Shown piece by piece: positions 1-5,497 of a DNA stretch of 5,497 nucleotides. Source of the DNA: Pseudomonadota bacterium. Lineage in GTDB: Bacteria > Pseudomonadota > Alphaproteobacteria > Azospirillales > Azospirillaceae. Position numbers and translations under genes: made by a program. The stretch spans positions 1 to 5,497 of the forward strand of contig JAEYOB010000044.1 in assembly GCA_023412175.1 (NCBI GenBank), in the 5' to 3' direction. The notes below the pieces were generated by a model. The model was not told the origin of the DNA and did no database searches. It saw nothing but the letters and a program-made list of their open reading frames with translations. How positions within the stretch are numbered: position 1 is the stretch's first letter; every line of letters starts with the position of its first letter.

Positions 1-2
1 CG

Positions 3-461
3 CCGCGCCTGACGCCGCGCGTGCACGTCGTCAACCCGCACCGGGCCGGCGGCAGCGACGAGCTGGTGTTCACCCGACCGGGCTTCTCGGCCCGGCACTG
101 CATGGCCAACGGCAAGCCGGTGGAACTCATCGGCTACATGCGCGAACGCGGCATCGCTCCCGGCAGGCCGCTGGTCGCCAACTGCTTCGGCACGCCGGTC
201 AACGTGTCGATCCGCGCCATGGACGAGGAGGCCGGCGAGGTGCATTTCTGCGCGCCGGTGTTCCAGCACCTGCGCTACCGCTTCGCCGATCCGCTCGCCC
301 CCGGCGCGGGGCCGCGCCTGCCCGACGGCGTGCGGCCGGCCTTCGCCTGCGGCTGCGTGCTCGAAGATGGATCCGCCACCGGCCTGCTGGGTTTCGGCGA
401 GATCGCCTACATGGCGCACAACCAGACGCTGGTGTACCTGACGATCGACGCGGCGGGCTGA
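3..461 (+). CDS. Partial conserved protein of unknown function (C-terminal part, possibly FIST_C-like)
   Basis: The frame is open from the first bases of the window with no stop upstream, so this is the 3' part of a longer gene. A GTG at 21 could be read as a start, but it has no ribosome binding site and I think the true start lies outside the window. About 153 codons are visible, ending in TGA at 459-461. I do not recognise the family with confidence. The C-terminus has a GFGEI motif followed closely by HNQTLVYLTI. This resembles the GEI...HNQT ending of FIST_C sensory domains, but the match is short and could be coincidental. No membrane segment or signal peptide is visible in this part. 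Codon use is strongly GC-rich at third positions, as in the neighbouring genes, which supports real coding. It converges on the corA-like gene with only 5 bp between the stop codons. Confidence 0.7.
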   Translation, partial: PRLTPRVHVVNPHRAGGSDELVFTRPGFSARHCMANGKPVELIGYMRERGIAPGRPLVANCFGTPVNVSIRAMDEEAGEVHFCAPVFQHLRYRFADPLAPGAGPRLPDGVRPAFACGCVLEDGSATGLLGFGEIAYMAHNQTLVYLTIDAAG

Positions 462-466
462 GTGAG

Positions 467-1456
467 CTACAGCCAGCCCCGGCGCTTGAAGTACCAGAGC
501 GGCAGGACGCCGGAGAGCACCATCATCACCACGGCCATGGGATAGCCCCACTGCCAGTGCAGCTCGGGCATGTGCTGGAAATTCATGCCGTAGGCCGACG
601 CGATCAGCGTCGGCGGCAGGAAGGCCACCGCGACCACCGAGAAGATCTTGATGATGGCGTTCTGCTCGATGTTGATGAGGCCCAGCGTGGCGTCGAGCAG
701 GAAGTTCGCCTCGTGCGCCAGGAAGCCGGCGTGCTCGTTCAGCGAGCGCAGGTCGCGCGTCAGCGTCTTCAGCGCCGCCTTCTGCTCCTTGCTGAAGCGC
801 CCGGCCGTCACCGAGGTGAGGAACGCCACCAGCCGGTCGAGCCCCGCCAGACTGTCGCGCACCTTGTGCGTCAGGTCGCCGGCGCGGCCGATGCCGCGCA
901 GCACGTCCTGCAACTCGTCCGGCTTCTTCTTGCGCCCCGGCCCGCCGGGCTCCAGCGAATCGGTGAAGATGCGGGTGGACAGGCCGTCGATCCGCCCGCC
1001 GATCAGCTCCAGCACGTCGGCGACGCGGTCCACCACGGCGTCGAGCATGCCCAGCAGCGCGTCTTCGGCGCTCGCCAGCAATTCCGGCTGCCGGCCGGTG
1101 CGCGCCGCAAAGGTGGCGACCGAGCGCGGCTCCATGAAGCGCACCAGGATCAGATGGCGCGGCGTCAGCACGAAGGTCAGTTCGCCCTGCTCGGGGTGCG
1201 GCGTGTCGGCACGGGCGATGACCGGGGTGGTCAGGTAGATGGCCTCGCCTTCGGTATAGAGCTGGCTGGAGGCCTCGATCTCCTTCATCTCCTCGCGCGT
1301 CGGCAGGTCGCAGCCAGTCAGCGCGCCGACATGGGCGCGCTCCGTCTCGTCGGGGCGCAGCAGGTCGATCCACACCGTGCCCGGCGGCAGCGGGTCGCCG
1401 ACGAGCAGCGGCTGCTCGACGACGCGCCCGCCCGACCGGGCATGGACGGTGATCAT
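467..1456 (-). CDS. corA: CorA-family magnesium/divalent cation transporter
   Basis: This encodes a 329-residue inner-membrane channel of the CorA metal ion transporter family, which takes up Mg2+ (sometimes Co2+ or Ni2+) as a pentamer. The N-terminal ~240 residues are a soluble, charged, helix-rich cytoplasmic funnel. The C-terminus has two hydrophobic segments at about 270-290 and 304-323. The signature YGMN (GMN at 290-292) ends the first membrane helix and is followed by the short periplasmic loop FQHMPEL. The protein finishes with the basic tail KRRGWL, which would lie in the cytoplasm. Length and architecture are normal for the family. The ATG overlaps the folD stop in an ATGA tetranucleotide (1453-1456), so translation is probably coupled to folD. 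It appears to be the last gene of the yggT-DUF167-folD-corA cluster. The metal specificity cannot be read from the sequence; some family members export Zn2+. Confidence 0.93.
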   Translation of the reverse strand: MITVHARSGGRVVEQPLLVGDPLPPGTVWIDLLRPDETERAHVGALTGCDLPTREEMKEIEASSQLYTEGEAIYLTTPVIARADTPHPEQGELTFVLTPRHLILVRFMEPRSVATFAARTGRQPELLASAEDALLGMLDAVVDRVADVLELIGGRIDGLSTRIFTDSLEPGGPGRKKKPDELQDVLRGIGRAGDLTHKVRDSLAGLDRLVAFLTSVTAGRFSKEQKAALKTLTRDLRSLNEHAGFLAHEANFLLDATLGLINIEQNAIIKIFSVVAVAFLPPTLIASAYGMNFQHMPELHWQWGYPMAVVMMVLSGVLPLWYFKRRGWL

Positions 1457-2358
1457 GCCAGCGCCTCGGCCGGGACCGGAGCCCCGGCCGCGCGGCAGGC
1501 GGCACTCAGCGTGTTCAGCATCAGGCAGGCGATGGTCATCGGCCCGACGCCACCCGGCACCGGGGTGATGAAGCCGGCGACCTGCCTGGCCTCGTCGTAG
1601 GCCACGTCACCGACCAGCCGGGTCTTGCCGGGCTCGGCTGCCGGCGCGCGGTTGATGCCGACGTCGATGACGCAGGCGCCGGGCTTGATCCAGTCGCCGC
1701 GCACCATCTCCGGCCGGCCGACGGCGGCCACCAGGATATCGGCGCGCCGGCACTCGCCGGGCAGGTCCGCCGTGCGGGAGTGCGCCAGCGTCACCGTGCA
1801 GTCCTGCTGCAACAGGAGCTGCGCCATCGGCTTGCCGACGATGTTGGAGCGGCCGAGCACCAGCGCCCGCTTGCCCTTGAGATTGTTGCCCCGCACGGCG
1901 CGGACCACCAGCAGGCGGCCCAGCGGCGGGCACGGCACGATGGCGCCCGGCTGCCCGGTGGCGAGCAGGCCGGCGTTGACGACATGGAAGCCGTCGGCGT
2001 CCTTCTCCGGCGCGATGGCGGCCAGCACCTTCTGGGTGTCGATGTGCCTGGGCAGCGGCAACTGCACCAGGATGCCATGAACCGCCGGGTCGGCGTTGAG
2101 TCTGGCGATGAGGACCAGCAGATCCTCCTCGCTCATGTCCATCGGGTGGTGATGGTCGAAGGAGTTCATCCCCAGTTCGACCAGCGCCTTTTCCTTGGAG
2201 CGCACATAGACCTGGCTGGCCGGATCCTCGCCCACCAGCACCACGGCCAGACCGGGTGTGATCCCGTGGCTCTTCTTCAGGTCCGCCACGCCCTGCGCCA
2301 CGCGGGTGCGCAAACCGGCCGCGAAGGCCTTGCCGTCGATGATCTTGGCCTCAGCCAT
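1453..2358 (-). CDS. folD: Bifunctional methylenetetrahydrofolate dehydrogenase / methenyltetrahydrofolate cyclohydrolase
   Basis: FolD interconverts 5,10-methylene-THF, 5,10-methenyl-THF and 10-formyl-THF using NADP(H), supplying one-carbon units for purine and formyl-Met-tRNA synthesis in the cytoplasm. The 301-residue protein shows the family landmarks in order: YVRSK with Tyr51 and Lys55 in the active site, ILVQLPLP at 96-103, KDADGFH around Asp122, the Rossmann motif GRSNIVGKP at 169-177, VTLAHSRT at 189-196, [17 protein letters not shown] from 221, and PGGVGPMT at 268-275. The usual PCTPxG motif reads PCPPLG here (142-147), a Thr-to-Pro change. The C-terminus carries a short extra tail (APVPAEALA). 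The start ATG at 2358 is preceded by a strong GGAGGG ribosome binding site about 5 nt upstream. The start overlaps the stop of the DUF167 gene by 8 bp (ATGGCTGA), and the end overlaps corA by 4 bp. The sequence style is alphaproteobacterial. Confidence 0.97.
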   Translation of the reverse strand: MAEAKIIDGKAFAAGLRTRVAQGVADLKKSHGITPGLAVVLVGEDPASQVYVRSKEKALVELGMNSFDHHHPMDMSEEDLLVLIARLNADPAVHGILVQLPLPRHIDTQKVLAAIAPEKDADGFHVVNAGLLATGQPGAIVPCPPLGRLLVVRAVRGNNLKGKRALVLGRSNIVGKPMAQLLLQQDCTVTLAHSRTADLPGECRRADILVAAVGRPEMVRGDWIKPGACVIDVGINRAPAAEPGKTRLVGDVAYDEARQVAGFITPVPGGVGPMTIACLMLNTLSAACRAAGAPVPAEALA

Positions 2359-2683
2359 CGGAGCCCTCCAAATCGATGCCGGCTGCCAGCCGGCGCATCA
2401 GATCGGCCGGATCGCCGGCCACGTGCAGGATCTTGTTGCGGTCGGTGAGCCCGGCCACCACGGCGATGCTGCTCTTCGGTATGTGCCACAGCTTGGCAAG
2501 CAGTTTGATGACGGCCTCGTTGGCCTTGCCGTCCTCCGGCACCGCGGTGACCGCCACCTTCAAGGCCTTGCGCCCGTCCGCCGTGTCGGCCAGCCCGGTC
2601 ACCGCGTTGCGCGACGCCTTGGGCGTCACCCGCAACGCGATCCGGACGCCGGACGCCGTTCTTTCGAAAGGTCCGGCCGTCAA
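2351..2683 (-). CDS. yggU: DUF167 (YggU) family protein, TTG start
   Basis: This is a small soluble protein of the DUF167/YggU family, whose biochemical role is not established. I chose the TTG at 2683, giving 110 residues, because the DUF167 core then begins right after a short leader: [20 protein letters not shown] (11-30), [20 protein letters not shown] (45-64), and the end segment [20 protein letters not shown] (71-90). The ~100-residue length is typical. The open frame extends further upstream to 2917, but that extension only shadows yggT. The TTG overlaps the yggT stop codon as TTGA, so it is probably translated by ribosomes terminating on yggT; no strong ribosome binding site is visible. 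It overlaps folD by 8 bp. Pairing of yggT and yggU homologues is common in proteobacteria and supports the call. Confidence 0.9.
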   Translation of the reverse strand: MTAGPFERTASGVRIALRVTPKASRNAVTGLADTADGRKALKVAVTAVPEDGKANEAVIKLLAKLWHIPKSSIAVVAGLTDRNKILHVAGDPADLMRRLAAGIDLEGSDG

Positions 2684-2976
2684 AAATACGTCCCGTAGCG
2701 CACGATCAGGCTTTGCAGGAACCACACCAGCAGCAGCGCGACGATGGGCGACAGGTCGATGCCGCCCAGGTTGGGCAGGATGCTGCGGATGGGGCGCAAC
2801 ACCGGCTCGGTCACCCGGTAGGTGAAGTCGCTCACCAGATAGACGAAGCGGTTGCGGGTGTTGATGACGCTGAAGGCGATCAGCCAGCTCAGGATCACGG
2901 AAATCAGCAGGACCCACTTGAAGAGGTCCAGCACGATGTAGACGAGTTCGAACAGCGTCACGACGAGTGGCTGCAT
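2680..2976 (-). CDS. yggT: YggT family integral membrane protein
   Basis: This is a 98-residue YggT-family membrane protein. The start ATG at 2976 was chosen because the conserved protein begins MQPLVVTLFELVYIVLDL and a GGAGG ribosome binding site lies about 10 nt upstream. A longer open frame back to 3141 has no family similarity and runs into the promoter region. Hydrophobic segments span about residues 4-35 and 75-92. Between them is the conserved EPVLRPIRSILPNLGGID segment (57-74), followed by SPIV. The family has been linked to osmotic tolerance, membrane-protein or division functions, but no molecular activity is proven. The single-repeat ~98-residue form is typical of Alphaproteobacteria; enteric YggT is about twice as long. 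It is the first gene of the four-gene minus-strand operon. I see no convincing promoter for it in the 181 bp shared with the divergent tRNA gene. Confidence 0.93.
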   Translation of the reverse strand: MQPLVVTLFELVYIVLDLFKWVLLISVILSWLIAFSVINTRNRFVYLVSDFTYRVTEPVLRPIRSILPNLGGIDLSPIVALLLVWFLQSLIVRYGTYF

Positions 2977-3103
2977 AGGTATGGGGCCTCCGGGATCGCG
3001 GTCCGCGCGCACCCTAATCCGTGGCCCTGGGCGTGGCAAGAGCCGCGCGGACGGGGTGGCGCTACCCTGTTTTCGGGTTCGTATATGGGGTGCGATTGGA
3101 CGC

Positions 3104-3132
3104 TTGACACGGGCACCCGCCATAACCATTAT
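3104..3132 (+). promoter_or_regulatory. Sigma-70 promoter of the tRNA-Ala gene
   Basis: A perfect -35 TTGACA (3104-3109) and a -10 CATTAT (3127-3132) are separated by 17 bp. Transcription would start near 3139, about 19 nt upstream of the mature tRNA 5' end, as expected for a short tRNA leader trimmed by RNase P. No other promoter in the window is as good. Confidence 0.8.
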
Positions 3133-3157
3133 CCCGCCCACACCGGAGACGGTGCGT

Positions 3158-3233
<76 letters not shown>

Positions 3234-3294
3234 TTCCATCACAACACCTTGATGCGATTGAGAAATCTGCCCTTCCGGGGCGGAGTTCCTCCCG

Positions 3295-3316
3295 GTGCGA
3301 CACGGCCCTGTCGCAC
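3295..3316. repeat. Perfect 8-bp hairpin between tRNA-Ala and the integrase
   Basis: GTGCGACA (3295-3302) and TGTCGCAC (3309-3316) form a perfect stem around a 6-nt loop, CGGCCC. No T-run follows on either side, so it is not a standard intrinsic terminator. It forms the outer part of the left arm of the longer inverted repeat. The right arm retains only a 5-bp version (GCGAC...GTCGC). Confidence 0.6.
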
Positions 3317-3335
3317 ACGGCGTCTGCCGAATCGC
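3297..3335 (+). repeat. Left arm of a 39-bp imperfect inverted repeat
   Basis: The reverse complement of this stretch matches 3603-3641 at 36 of 39 positions, with a perfect 22-bp core (3303-3324 against 3614-3635). It lies in the non-coding gap between the tRNA and the integrase N-terminal segment. Confidence 0.8.
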
Positions 3336-3391
3336 CTCCTTCCCCTTCCGAATCCGCGACCACGGGCCGACCTGGGTGTTGCACATCGGCG

Positions 3392-3574
3392 TTGCCCAAG
3401 AGGCGTCCGCCCGGTCTGTGGCTCCGGGGAACCGTCTGGCAGTTTCGGACCCGCGTGCCGGCCGACCTCGTACCGATCATCGGCGGGACCCACGTCAGCC
3501 GCTCGCTCCGGACCAGCAGCTACCCCGACGCCATCCGGGCGGCCCGCCGAGTCGCCTTCGAGATCGAACAGTAA
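3392..3574 (+). pseudogene. N-terminal fragment of the tyrosine recombinase (DUF6538-like arm), ended by an in-frame TAA
   Basis: From a TTG at 3392 the frame gives 60 residues beginning MPKRRPPGLWLRG and continuing VWQFRTRVPADLV (15-27), then SRSLRTSSYPDAIRAARR (36-53). This is the typical N-terminal arm (DUF6538-like) of large proteobacterial phage or island integrases. It ends at TAA (3572-3574). The same frame continues without another stop into the core-binding and catalytic domains to 4903, so the two pieces were almost certainly one gene of about 503 codons. A single base change at the first position of the codon (for example CAA to TAA) would account for the break. The TTG start is tentative: no clear ribosome binding site is visible and the frame is open further upstream. 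A sequencing error, natural readthrough or a genuine nonsense mutation are all possible. Confidence 0.65.
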
Positions 3575-3602
3575 TTCGACGCCGCCCGCCGAGGCGTCAG
3601 AA

Positions 3603-3641
3603 GCGACTCGGCCGACGCCGTGTGCGACAGGGCCGCGTCGC
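3603..3641 (-). repeat. Right arm of the 39-bp imperfect inverted repeat
   Basis: This is the partner of 3297-3335, separated from it by 267 bp. It lies inside the integrase reading frame, in the linker between the N-terminal arm and the core-binding domain, where it encodes DSADAVCDRA. It also contains the GTG (3620) that could restart translation after the TAA. Its location in a variable linker suggests that a small mobile or dispersed repeat was inserted there and tolerated. Confidence 0.8.
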
Positions 3642-4903
3642 CGATGGTGATGGCCGCCGGCATCCCGCCCACCGCCGGGCCGACGATCCACATAGACCTT
3701 GATGCCCTGGCCGACCGCATCGCCGAGAGGCTCAGTGCAGCTTCCCCAGAGGCTCCTCCACAGCCCCCCGCACCGGCACCAACCCCTGCTCCCACCAAGA
3801 CCATCCAGGCCGTTTACGACGCCTACATGGCCGATCCTGGCGTCATTCGATCTGGCAAGACGGTCCTGGCGTACGAAACGGTTTTCGGCCTGCTGATCGA
3901 GATCATCGGTAAGGACATGCCGGTCTCGGGCATCAGCCGCGAGACCTGCCGTGAGGTCATGGACACCCTTCGGTGGTTGCCGCCCAACTCGACCAAGCGA
4001 TTCCCGAAGCTCACCGCCCGTGAAATCGCTCAAATGACCCGCAATTCGGGGAAAGCAACCGGCCTCAGCCCTGCGACAGTGAATGGATACATGACGAAAT
4101 TGTCTGCACTCCTGACATGGGCGGTCAACGAAGGCTTTATTGACCGGAACCCCGCAAGGGGGCTGGGGGTTGTGGACACGACGAACCGGAGGGACAAACG
4201 AAAGCCCTTCTCCCCCAAGCAGCTTCAGGCGATTTTCACTGCCCCGCTGTACGTGGGCTGTCAGGATGACGAGTACGGCTATGCCAAGCCGGGCGACGCT
4301 TGCCCCCGGCGGGGACGATTCTGGGTACCCCTCATCGGGCTGTTTTCGGGGATGAGGCTCAATGAGATCTGCCAGTTGAACATGGAGGATGTCAGGGTCA
4401 TCGACGGGACCCGGTGCTTCGTTGTGACCGCCGAGGCGATCAAAGGGGCTGACGACAAGCGACTCAAGACCGGCAGCAGCGAGCGGGTCATCCCGGTCCA
4501 TCCGACGTTGCTCGCTGCGGGCTTCGAAGACTACGTCGCCGAGCAGCGGCGGAAACGGAATGCAAAACTATTTCCGGAATTGACTCTAGCCAAGACAGGG
4601 TACTACTCCGACGTTTTCTCAAAGTGGTTCCGACGGTTCCTTCAGAAGGCGGGGGCATCGGCTGGCCGGACCTGTTTCCACAGTTTCCGCCACAATTTTC
4701 GGGATGCTCTTCGCGAAGCTAGGGTTGACCGTGAGCTTGCCTTAGCTCTTGGCGGATGGGCGGGTAGCAACGGCGACACTGGATCAGAAAGTGCGGAGTT
4801 CTACGGCCAAGGTTACCGGGCAATGACACTCCTGGAAGCTATTTCCAAAGTGCACTACCCCGAGCTTGATCTTACACACCTACTCCCCTCCTCGTACCCA
4901 TAA
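3620..4903 (+). CDS. Tyrosine recombinase / integrase, core-binding and catalytic domains (N-terminal arm cut off by a stop)
   Basis: This is a site-specific recombinase of the phage-integrase (tyrosine recombinase) family, expected to integrate and excise the element at the adjacent tRNA-Ala. Numbering from the GTG at 3620 gives 427 residues. A low-complexity linker (PPQPPAPAPTPAPTK, 46-60) is followed by a SAM-like core-binding domain at about 61-185 and the catalytic domain at about 196-410. The active-site set is complete: Arg246 (SGMRLNEI), Lys283 (RLKTGSSERVIPVH), His354 and Arg357 (HSFRH), Trp380 in the second His/Trp position (GGW), and nucleophile Tyr395 (EFYGQGY). The tail VHYPELDLTHL is also typical. 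The start is uncertain: GTG 3620 and ATG 3644 or 3650 are possible and none has a strong ribosome binding site. The native protein probably began near 3392. Whether this truncated form is active cannot be told; loss of the arm-type binding region usually matters for control of recombination. Confidence 0.85.
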   Translation: MCDRAASPMVMAAGIPPTAGPTIHIDLDALADRIAERLSAASPEAPPQPPAPAPTPAPTKTIQAVYDAYMADPGVIRSGKTVLAYETVFGLLIEIIGKDMPVSGISRETCREVMDTLRWLPPNSTKRFPKLTAREIAQMTRNSGKATGLSPATVNGYMTKLSALLTWAVNEGFIDRNPARGLGVVDTTNRRDKRKPFSPKQLQAIFTAPLYVGCQDDEYGYAKPGDACPRRGRFWVPLIGLFSGMRLNEICQLNMEDVRVIDGTRCFVVTAEAIKGADDKRLKTGSSERVIPVHPTLLAAGFEDYVAEQRRKRNAKLFPELTLAKTGYYSDVFSKWFRRFLQKAGASAGRTCFHSFRHNFRDALREARVDRELALALGGWAGSNGDTGSESAEFYGQGYRAMTLLEAISKVHYPELDLTHLLPSSYP

Positions 4904-5266
4904 TTCAGACACTCGCGGACAGATTATTCACAAGCATATCGTGCCAACCATAGTATTACACCTTCCTGATATACGATGAACCCTTCAATGAATCTTTGAA
5001 AAGAAAACTCCGCTATGGGCGTTTCCAGCAACCGCCCTGTCGCGGCTCACACCCATCTTCTTACCACTTCGCGGTGTTCCACCCATCAATTGGATCACCC
5101 CACTTAAATGGTTTCGTTTCAAAAGTAGTTCAAATACCGTTTCGTTCACGAACAAAGCTCGCGAGCCACTCACCTCGCGAGCCGCTCAAGAGCTTGTTGG
5201 CTCAACCAGACTGTCGAAGATTGGAAGCAGCACAGCGGACGACTTCGCCGATCACTGGAGTATGCC
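4904..5266. other. Gene-free, AT-richer spacer between integrase and csgF
   Basis: This 363-bp stretch has visibly lower GC than the backbone. I find no convincing gene: short open frames on both strands (about 62 and 110 codons) lack family similarity and good starts, and the plus-strand one overlaps csgF. There is no csgE-like coding sequence. It holds two copies of CTCGCGAGCC at 5158-5183, a small dyad GTTCACGAAC near 5144-5153, and the csgF ribosome binding site at its end. A promoter for csgF would be expected here, but no clear -35/-10 pair stands out. Confidence 0.6.
5157..5183. repeat. Two palindromic CTCGCGAGCC direct repeats, 16-bp period
   Basis: CTCGCGAGCC occurs at 5158-5167 and again at 5174-5183. 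The first copy is part of the perfect 10-bp palindrome GCTCGCGAGC (5157-5166). Two copies spaced by about 1.5 helical turns, roughly 85-110 bp upstream of csgF, could be an operator for a dimeric regulator. Chance or a remnant of another element is equally possible. Confidence 0.45.
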
Positions 5267-5497
5267 ATGCCGTCTTGGAATCGGACTTTCATCGCCATAT
5301 CTCTTTTATGCTTAGCATCAAGGGCTAACGCTAGCGAACTTACCTATACACCGATTAATCCGTCATTCGGAGGAAACCCGTTCTACAGCCAGCACCTCCT
5401 CGGAACGGCAAACGCCAACAACAAATTTGAAAAACCCCGGAACGAAGGGCTGTTGCGGCAGCAGGACCCGGCCAAAGAATTCGAGCGGGTCATTCAG
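5267..5497 (+). CDS. csgF: Curli assembly/transport component CsgF (5' part, runs off the window)
   Basis: CsgF is a secreted accessory protein of the curli (functional amyloid) system. It plugs the outer-membrane pore CsgG and helps the nucleator CsgB and subunit CsgA assemble at the cell surface. The 77 visible codons begin with a signal peptide: Arg6, hydrophobic core FIAISLLCLA (8-17) and likely cleavage after ANA (20-22). The mature part starts SELTYTPINPSFGGNP. The NPSFGGNP motif (31-38) matches the NPNFGGNP near the mature N-terminus of E. coli CsgF, the part that binds inside CsgG. TANANNKFEKP aligns with the SAQAQNSYKDP region, and KEFERVIQ with the amphipathic helix after it. The ATG at 5267 has GGAG six nt upstream; the nearby ATG at 5262 hits a stop quickly. 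The stop codon lies beyond the window. csgG, csgE and csgA/B-type genes would be expected downstream. Confidence 0.85.
   Translation, partial: MPSWNRTFIAISLLCLASRANASELTYTPINPSFGGNPFYSQHLLGTANANNKFEKPRNEGLLRQQDPAKEFERVIQ

Noticed and set aside
557..1600. Long plus-strand open frame of 347 codons
   Set aside because: It is antisense to corA and the end of folD; its Arg/Gln/His-rich composition is typical of a GC-rich shadow frame, and the opposite strand carries clear family motifs.
2684..2917. N-terminal extension of the DUF167 frame
   Set aside because: This part overlaps yggT in another frame and has no DUF167 similarity; the TTG at 2683 gives the normal family length.
2977..3141. 55-residue N-terminal extension of YggT
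   Set aside because: It extends into the tRNA promoter region and lacks similarity; the ATG at 2976 has a good ribosome binding site and gives the usual family start.
3295..3316. Hairpin considered as the tRNA terminator
   Set aside because: The stem is strong but no T-run follows it on the plus strand, and it is more than 60 nt past the tRNA; it is better explained as part of the inverted repeat.
3239..4501. Minus-strand open frame of 420 codons
   Set aside because: It runs antisense through the integrase, whose catalytic motifs prove the plus strand is coding; no recognisable domain or ribosome binding site.
4985..5173. Minus-strand open frame of 62 codons
   Set aside because: No motif, no clear ribosome binding site and no supporting neighbour; its length is compatible with chance in this composition.
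4996..5328. Plus-strand open frame of 110 codons after the integrase
   Set aside because: It starts at TTG with no ribosome binding site, shows no family motif, and overlaps csgF, which has a signal peptide and conserved motifs in another frame.

Overview
The window looks like a high-GC proteobacterial chromosome, most likely an alphaproteobacterium (Rhodospirillales-like). This is inferred from the style of the FolD and short YggT proteins and from the yggT-DUF167-folD gene order; no search was run. It falls into two parts, joined at a tRNA-Ala gene.

Positions 1-3233 are chromosomal backbone. The 3' end of an unrecognised gene on the plus strand (to 461) meets, tail to tail with a 5-bp gap, a minus-strand cluster. 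Read 5' to 3' on the minus strand, that cluster is yggT (membrane protein, from 2976), a DUF167/YggU protein (TTG start at 2683), folD (C1-folate metabolism, from 2358) and a CorA-type metal transporter (from 1456). Each gene overlaps the next by 4, 8 and 4 bp, so the four are almost certainly co-transcribed and translationally coupled. Divergent from them is an intact tRNA-Ala(CGC) gene (3158-3233) behind a near-consensus sigma-70 promoter.

Positions 3234-5497 look like the left end of an integrated element. A tyrosine recombinase lies directly downstream of the tRNA in the same direction, the classic layout of a tRNA-targeted genomic island. Its reading frame carries an in-frame TAA at 3572, which separates the DUF6538-like N-terminal arm from an otherwise complete core-binding and catalytic part with all active-site residues. 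A 39-bp imperfect inverted repeat (3297-3335 and 3603-3641) brackets the N-terminal segment. After the integrase comes a more AT-rich, gene-free stretch of 363 bp holding small palindromes. The window ends inside the first recognisable cargo gene, a curli secretion factor CsgF with signal peptide and the NPSFGGNP motif.

The most interesting points are the tRNA-integrase-csgF arrangement, which suggests a curli (functional amyloid) system on or beside an integrative element, and the integrase split by a stop codon and bracketed by an inverted repeat.
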